Shown here piece after piece: positions 6,497 through 9,628 of a stretch of 9,628 nt of DNA (the first letter of the stretch is position 1; each line of letters starts with the position of its first letter). The notes under the pieces are model-generated. The model did not search any database. It saw only the letters and a program-made list of their open reading frames with translations, and had not been told where the DNA came from. Both the position numbers and the translations under genes were made by a program. The DNA comes from an uncultured Nocardiopsis sp. (GTDB lineage Bacteria > Actinomycetota > Actinomycetes > Streptosporangiales > Streptosporangiaceae), in NCBI GenBank assembly GCA_937957845.1, contig CALGOD010000470.1, positions 1 through 9,628 on the forward strand. The letters run 5' to 3'.

Positions 6497-7623
6497 CGCT
6501 GTCCTCCCAGGGCGGTCAAGGGGTCGATCGAGGAAACACGGATGATGGCGGCCATCGCACCGAACAGTCCGAGAACGATCAGCAGGACCACCGCCGTTGC
6601 GACCGCGGCCCTCTCCAGGAGGAAGGGCACCCCCGAACCGGTGATCAGGGAACCCGTTCCCATCCCCACGCCGAGCCCGATGGCGCAGGACGCGACCAGG
6701 ATGACGAGGGCCTGCCCAAGGCCGTCGCGCACGAGGTAGCCGGTGGAGGCGCCCATCGCGCGCAGCACGGCCAGCTCGTGCTTGCGCTGGATCGTCCAGA
6801 CGGTGAAGAAGGCGCCGACCACCAGCGCGGAGATCGCGTAGAGGAAGGCCTTGATCAGGTCCAGGGTCGAGGTCTCCGCGCTGTAACCGGGGGACGCGGC
6901 GAAGGTCTCCTCCAAGGGCAGGCTCATGGTCCCGGCGGCGCTGTCGCCCGCGGAGTGGTCGATCTCCCCGCCGGGCTCCGCGAGCAGAGCCACGGCGGTC
7001 GCCTCGGTGTAGACGGCGGGGTCGGCCTCCTGCCCGGTGGGGACACCGGCGTAGATCTCCTGCCAGGTCTCCAGGGGCAGGTAGGCGACGTCGACGTGGC
7101 CGTAGGTGTGCTGGTTCTCCAAGGCTCCGACGACTTCCAGTTCGGTCCCCAACCGGTCCACTGTCAGAACGTCTCCGATGGAGATACCGGCCTCGACCGC
7201 ACTCTGGGAGACGACCAGACCGTTCTGCCGCCCCAGGCCTTCGCCCTCATGGACGTCGGGTTCGAGGAAGGAGCCCTCCTCGACACCGAAGAGGGCCAGG
7301 TCGATGGGGACATCGTTGTCGCTGCGGGCGTTGACGAGCAGGTTCCCGAAGAGTTCGGCCTCTGCGACCTCGGGCTGGTCGCGCCACTTCTGGAGCTGTT
7401 CCTCGTCCACGCGGCTGCGGGAGAAGGAGGAACCGATCTCTGTTTCCTCCTCGAAGGCGAAGCCGTCGACGGGGAGTTGTTTCAGGCCGGACACTCCGTC
7501 CTCCACGAGGCCTGAGGACAACCCCGACAGCAGGACCATCAGCACCGCGATCAGGGCGATGACTCCTCCCATCAGTCCGAAGCGCGAACGCGCGAACCAC
7601 AGTTCGCGCATGGCTAGAAACAT
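6493..7623 (-). CDS. ABC transporter permease, FtsX/MacB fold, HrtB/DevC-like
   Basis: A 376-residue permease with the four-helix FtsX/MacB layout. A first helix near 17-40 (MGGVIALIAVLMVLLSGL) follows the short cytoplasmic start MFLAMRELWFARSRFG. A large extracytoplasmic domain runs from about 42 to 250. Three more helices lie near 256-277, 305-328 and 337-362, and the FtsX-type coupling segment RKHELAVLRAMGAS lies between helices 2 and 3. ATG 7623 has AGAGG seven bases upstream. The start sequence and single-permease make-up resemble HrtB (heme export) and DevC-like proteins; a pump would contain two copies with two ATPases. The extracytoplasmic domain is rich in Glu and Asp. As first gene of the operon it lies directly behind the nested palindrome. 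Heme is one candidate substrate; lipids, peptides or antibiotics are equally open. Confidence 0.87.
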   Translation of the reverse strand: MFLAMRELWFARSRFGLMGGVIALIAVLMVLLSGLSSGLVEDGVSGLKQLPVDGFAFEEETEIGSSFSRSRVDEEQLQKWRDQPEVAEAELFGNLLVNARSDNDVPIDLALFGVEEGSFLEPDVHEGEGLGRQNGLVVSQSAVEAGISIGDVLTVDRLGTELEVVGALENQHTYGHVDVAYLPLETWQEIYAGVPTGQEADPAVYTEATAVALLAEPGGEIDHSAGDSAAGTMSLPLEETFAASPGYSAETSTLDLIKAFLYAISALVVGAFFTVWTIQRKHELAVLRAMGASTGYLVRDGLGQALVILVASCAIGLGVGMGTGSLITGSGVPFLLERAAVATAVVLLIVLGLFGAMAAIIRVSSIDPLTALGGQR

Positions 7624-7658
7624 GTCCGACCTCTCTCAGTCCATGCGGGAGCGCCGCT

Positions 7659-7700
7659 TCCCGACGCCACGTCGGTAAATATACCGACGTACCGTCGGGA
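7659..7700. promoter_or_regulatory. Nested 42-bp palindrome, probable TetR operator
   Basis: The 42 bases are symmetric in 18 of 21 pairs. The outer arms are TCCCGACG (7659-7666) and CGTCGGGA (7693-7700). The inner arms are ACGTCGGTA (7669-7677) and TACCGACGT (7682-7690) around AATA. The same block also reads as two 15-bp palindromes of the form CCGACG, three bases, CGTCGG (7661-7675 and 7684-7698), repeated with a 23-base period and separated by the AT-rich TAAATATA. Two TetR dimers could therefore bind side by side. It ends 35 bases before the permease ATG and covers the -10 element, as expected for repression by occlusion. The assignment to the operon's own TetR protein is inference from position and symmetry. 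Confidence 0.75.
7678..7683 (-). promoter_or_regulatory. -10 element of the exporter operon
   Basis: On the minus strand TATATT (7683-7678) is one base from the TATAAT consensus and stands out in GC-rich surroundings. It lies at the exact centre of the palindrome. Transcription would begin near 7671, giving a leader of about 48 bases before ATG 7623. No good -35 hexamer is visible 17-19 bases upstream. Confidence 0.5.
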
Positions 7701-7766
7701 AGGATTTCGGGGGCCCTCCAAGGCGTGTCCGGCGGATCGTGGGCGGCGGGTCGGTCAGAGCCCGCG

Positions 7767-7791
7767 CGTCGCCGAAGGAGGGTCGGCGACG
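7767..7791. repeat. 9-bp hairpin in the gap upstream of the exporter operon
   Basis: CGTCGCCGA (7767-7775) pairs perfectly with TCGGCGACG (7783-7791) around the loop AGGAGGG. The loop looks like a ribosome binding site on the plus strand, but no start codon follows at a usable distance. It may be a terminator or a protein binding site. Confidence 0.4.
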
Positions 7792-7912
7792 ATCCCGACG
7801 AACACTCGGCGGGCCGCGGTGGACTTTCCCCAACGCATGGTCGGAGCCCTGGAGCGTCTACCCGCGGTTCACCGGCCGCTCGGCTCTGACACGGCGGTGA
7901 GCGATTCCGACC

Positions 7913-7948
7913 ACCTGCCGTGGCGAAGTGAGGGAATGGCCGGCAGGT
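7913..7948. repeat. Inverted pair ACCTGCCG ... CGGCAGGT
   Basis: ACCTGCCG (7913-7920) and CGGCAGGT (7941-7948) are perfect inverted copies 20 bases apart. The similarity extends outward to 11 of 12 bases (GACCACCTGCCG against CGGCAGGTCGTC). The same 8-mer forms the close inverted repeat at 4846-4866. Confidence 0.4.
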
Positions 7949-8108
7949 CGTCGACGTACCCGGATGGCGAGAAGTGTGGACGGATCAGCGAAGCCTGGCC
8001 ATGGACACGCCAGAGCGGATGACCTGCTTCTGGTCCGGGACTCGTCCTGGAGCACGTCCTACGACGTCGGGCCCCACAGACGGTGACGGCCTACAGATCC
8101 GGTGACTG

Positions 8109-8128
8109 AAAAGGAGTGTGCCCACTCC
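8109..8128 (-). terminator. Intrinsic terminator of the ACR3-like gene
   Basis: On the minus strand GGAGTG (8128-8123), loop GGCA and CACTCC (8118-8113) form a 6-bp stem followed directly by TTTT (8112-8109). It lies 120 bases beyond the transporter's stop codon. A T-run after a stem is unusual in this GC-rich DNA, which strengthens the call. Confidence 0.6.
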
Positions 8129-8171
8129 CTGCCTCGACGGACTCCGGTGTTCCCTTCGACCCCCGAGAGTG

Positions 8172-8198
8172 ACCACAGGAGCAGGAAGTCACCACAGG
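8172..8198. repeat. Short direct repeat ACCACAGG
   Basis: ACCACAGG occurs at 8172-8179 and 8191-8198, a 19-base period. Outer bases GTGACC and GGTCAC add partial inverted symmetry. It lies just after the transporter gene. Function unknown; chance is possible. Confidence 0.25.
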
Positions 8199-8247
8199 TC
8201 ACGGCTCTTGCGTCGCACCGGCACCGTTTCCGGACACAGGGGGCGGG

Positions 8248-9216
8248 TCAGTGGCGAAGCGAGGACTCCTTCGGGCGGACCCGCACCAACTGGCTGAGGA
8301 GCGCCAACACCGGGAGCTCCAACAACGGACCCACCACCAGGGCCACCGCGATGAGCGGGCGGTCCGGAAAGGCCGCCACGGCGATCGCCAAGGCGGTCGG
8401 TGAGTTGCGTGCCACCGTCGTCATCGTCAACGTGACCCGCTGGTCGGCGGGCAGACGGAGCAGGCGCGCGACCAGCACCGCCACCAGCGGAGCCACCACG
8501 AAGAACAGCGACAGAGGCGGCAGCAGCGCGGCCAATTCCCCGAAGTGGGAGAGCACCGTGCGCGCCTGCCAGGCGAACATGGCCAGCACCGCCGTGTACA
8601 GCAAGGGAAGCACGACGCCGGCGACCCGCGGGATCAGGACCGTGTCCCGCCAGTCGGCGCCCTTCCACCGGCGCGCCACCCCGCGCAGCACCACCGCCGG
8701 CAGCAACGGCACCAGCAGGACCAGCAGAACCGCCTCCAGCAGTGTCCCGGCGTCCACCATCGCCGCCTCGCCACCGAGCAACAGCACGTACAGCGGCAGC
8801 AGGAGCAACTGCAGGACCAGGTTCACCGGCAACACCGCCGCGGCCACACCCATGTGACCCCGGGCCAGGCCGGTGAACACCAGGTACCAGTCCGTGCACG
8901 GGGTGACCAGCAGCAACAGCAGGCCGATCCGCAGGTCCGGGGAGTGCCCCAGGAGCCCCGCTCCCAGAGCCCAGGCGAGCAGGGGGGTGAACACGAAGTT
9001 GAGCACGAGGCTGACGGCGACCACCCTGCCCGCGGCTCCGGCCTCGCGCACCTGACCGACGTCGACCTGCGCGAACACCGCCGTCAGCATGAGCATCAGG
9101 GCGGGGAGCACCAGGTGCCCCGCCGCCTCGCCGACCGGCGGGAAGAGGCCCGCACCCAGTCCGGCGAGGGCGGCCAGCGCGACGAACACGCTCTGGAACT
9201 TCTCTGACGTGGACAC
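8248..9216 (-). CDS. ACR3/BASS-family arsenic resistance transporter
   Basis: A polytopic membrane protein of about 322 residues with some ten helices, the normal size and layout for ACR3 arsenite exporters and bile acid:sodium symporter relatives. Typical motifs are NFVFTPLLAW near 73-82, TPCTDWYLVF at 105-114 and TTVARNSPTALAIAVAAFP in the last third. Cys107 in TPCTDW is the only cysteine I see and corresponds to the conserved helix-4 cysteine of ACR3 proteins. Known members export arsenite or antimonite with proton exchange; the substrate here is inferred. The start is uncertain. I prefer GTG 9216 (reading STSEKFQSVFVALAALAG), with a weak GAAGAG four bases upstream. GTG 9228 adds four residues without a binding site, and the ATG at 9369 gives an unlikely Arg-rich extension and would overlap the divergent gene's start. 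No arsR or arsC is next to it. Confidence 0.8.
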   Translation of the reverse strand: MSTSEKFQSVFVALAALAGLGAGLFPPVGEAAGHLVLPALMLMLTAVFAQVDVGQVREAGAAGRVVAVSLVLNFVFTPLLAWALGAGLLGHSPDLRIGLLLLLVTPCTDWYLVFTGLARGHMGVAAAVLPVNLVLQLLLLPLYVLLLGGEAAMVDAGTLLEAVLLVLLVPLLPAVVLRGVARRWKGADWRDTVLIPRVAGVVLPLLYTAVLAMFAWQARTVLSHFGELAALLPPLSLFFVVAPLVAVLVARLLRLPADQRVTLTMTTVARNSPTALAIAVAAFPDRPLIAVALVVGPLLELPVLALLSQLVRVRPKESSLRH

Positions 9217-9338
9217 GCGGCTCTTCACGGTGAGGTACGGGACAGGACGGATCCACGCTAGCCGACGCCCGCTTCGCCCCGGTCCCGCCTCGACGACCCC
9301 GTCGGTCCGAGCGTCCCGGCCCGCCCGTGGAGAGATTC

Positions 9339-9350
9339 GCGTTCGAACGC
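9339..9350. promoter_or_regulatory. 12-bp perfect palindrome between divergent genes
   Basis: GCGTTCGAACGC lies in the roughly 150-base gap between the transporter start and the methyltransferase start, where a shared regulator would be expected to bind. It does not match an ArsR site known to me. Position and symmetry are the only evidence. Confidence 0.35.
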
Positions 9351-9367
9351 CCGGGCATGAGGACCGC

Positions 9368-9628
9368 ATGACCGACAGAACCCAGGCCTTCGACCGACTC
9401 AGCCGGGACTACGACCGCTTCCGACCCGGATATCCCGCCCCGGTGCTCGCCCGCCTCCACTCGCACGTCCTGAACGAGGCTCGCGACTCCTGGCCCCGCC
9501 CCTGGCTCCTGCTCGACATCGGTTCGGGGACCGGGATCTCCACCCGTACCCTGCGCCACACCTTCGGTCCCCGACCCCGTGTGGTCGGTGTCGAACCCGG
9601 CCACGCGATGCGCGACACGGCCGACACG
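9368..9628 (+). CDS. Class I SAM-dependent methyltransferase, N-terminal part
   Basis: The gene begins at ATG 9368, with TGAGGA four bases upstream, and runs off the window end after 87 codons. Residues 1-22 read as the helix typical of small-molecule methyltransferases (QAFDRLSRDYDRFRPGYP). The SAM-binding motif I is clear near 50-60 (LLDIGSGTGISTRTL), and the second strand ends in the acidic VVGVEPGHAMRDTA, where the Glu would bind the ribose of SAM. The substrate-specific C-terminal half is missing, so the target is unknown. No cysteines are visible, and ArsM-like arsenite methylation is not supported despite the neighbouring arsenic transporter. The gene diverges from that transporter and may share its control region. 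Confidence 0.85.
   Translation, partial: MTDRTQAFDRLSRDYDRFRPGYPAPVLARLHSHVLNEARDSWPRPWLLLDIGSGTGISTRTLRHTFGPRPRVVGVEPGHAMRDTADT

Larger units (their letters stand above)
7701..8247. other. Long noncoding stretch between the exporter operon and the transporter gene
   Basis: Nearly 550 bases hold no gene I can support. The longest plus-strand frame (GTG 7819 to 8022) lacks a ribosome binding site, has no family character and crosses an inverted repeat. The stretch contains the hairpin at 7767-7791, the ACCTGCCG inverted pair at 7913-7948, a terminator at 8109-8128 and a short direct repeat at 8172-8198. Either undetected regulatory RNA or eroded coding sequence would fit. Confidence 0.5.

Noticed and set aside
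7956..7961. GGGTAC on the minus strand as another SigB-like -10 element
   Set aside because: No GNNT lies 14-16 bases upstream, and no gene begins within a sensible distance downstream.
7819..8022. Possible 67-residue protein starting at GTG 7819
   Set aside because: It has no ribosome binding site, no recognisable motif, and it crosses an inverted repeat. The AGGAGGG upstream is in a hairpin loop about 36 bases away, too far to serve it.
8189..9604. Minus-strand open frame of 471 codons overlapping the ACR3-like gene in another frame
   Set aside because: The overlapping frame encodes a clear ten-helix transporter with ACR3 motifs, whereas this one gives low-complexity Gly/Ala/Arg sequence and also runs antisense to the methyltransferase.
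9368..9628. ArsM-type arsenite methyltransferase next to the arsenic transporter
   Set aside because: The visible part has a generic SAM-binding fold and none of the cysteines typical of ArsM. Neighbourhood alone is not enough.

Overview
The window is very GC-rich, uses GTG and TTG starts freely, and encodes proteins typical of actinomycetes: a DUF892 ferritin-like stress protein, a DUF2243 and caa3-type CtaG membrane pair, and an ACR3-like exporter. It looks like chromosome of a filamentous actinomycete. A Nocardiopsis-like (Nocardiopsaceae) origin is my guess; the sequence does not prove it. I see no insertion sequence, integrase, phage gene, tRNA, rRNA or CRISPR array.

Layout. (1) 1-354, plus strand: the 3' end of a pxpC/kipA-type gene (5-oxoprolinase subunit C). 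(2) 464-949, plus: a DUF892 ferritin-like protein behind a good match to a SigB/SigF stress promoter, followed by a GC-rich hairpin. (3) 1279-2575, plus: a tight two-gene unit, DUF2243 then CtaG, one base apart. (4) 2589-4682, minus, convergent with ctaG: an unrecognised two-helix membrane protein, then a von Willebrand factor A (vWA) protein with a complete MIDAS site. (5) 4683-5158: noncoding, with two strong palindromes. (6) 5159-7623, minus: a three-gene operon of MacB/HrtB-like permease, ATPase and TetR regulator, with overlapping or nearly touching ends. (7) 7659-7700: a nested 42-bp palindrome over the operon's promoter, very probably the TetR operator. (8) 7701-8247: noncoding, with hairpins and the likely terminator of the next gene. 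(9) 8248-9216, minus: an ACR3/BASS-type arsenic-resistance transporter. (10) 9368 to the window end, plus: the N-terminal part of a class I SAM methyltransferase, divergent from the transporter.

How the genes work together. The clearest circuit is the exporter operon. Permease and ATPase should form a MacB/HrtBA-type ABC pump. The co-transcribed TetR protein should repress the operon by sitting on the palindrome that contains the -10 element, and release it when it binds a ligand, probably the pump's substrate. DUF2243 and CtaG probably serve copper delivery or cytochrome oxidase assembly at the membrane. The membrane protein plus vWA pair is the least understood unit; it has a weak SigB-like promoter match and could belong to the same stress response as the DUF892 gene. 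No radically new system is evident. The best leads are the nested operator, the stress-promoter links and the unassigned membrane/vWA pair.
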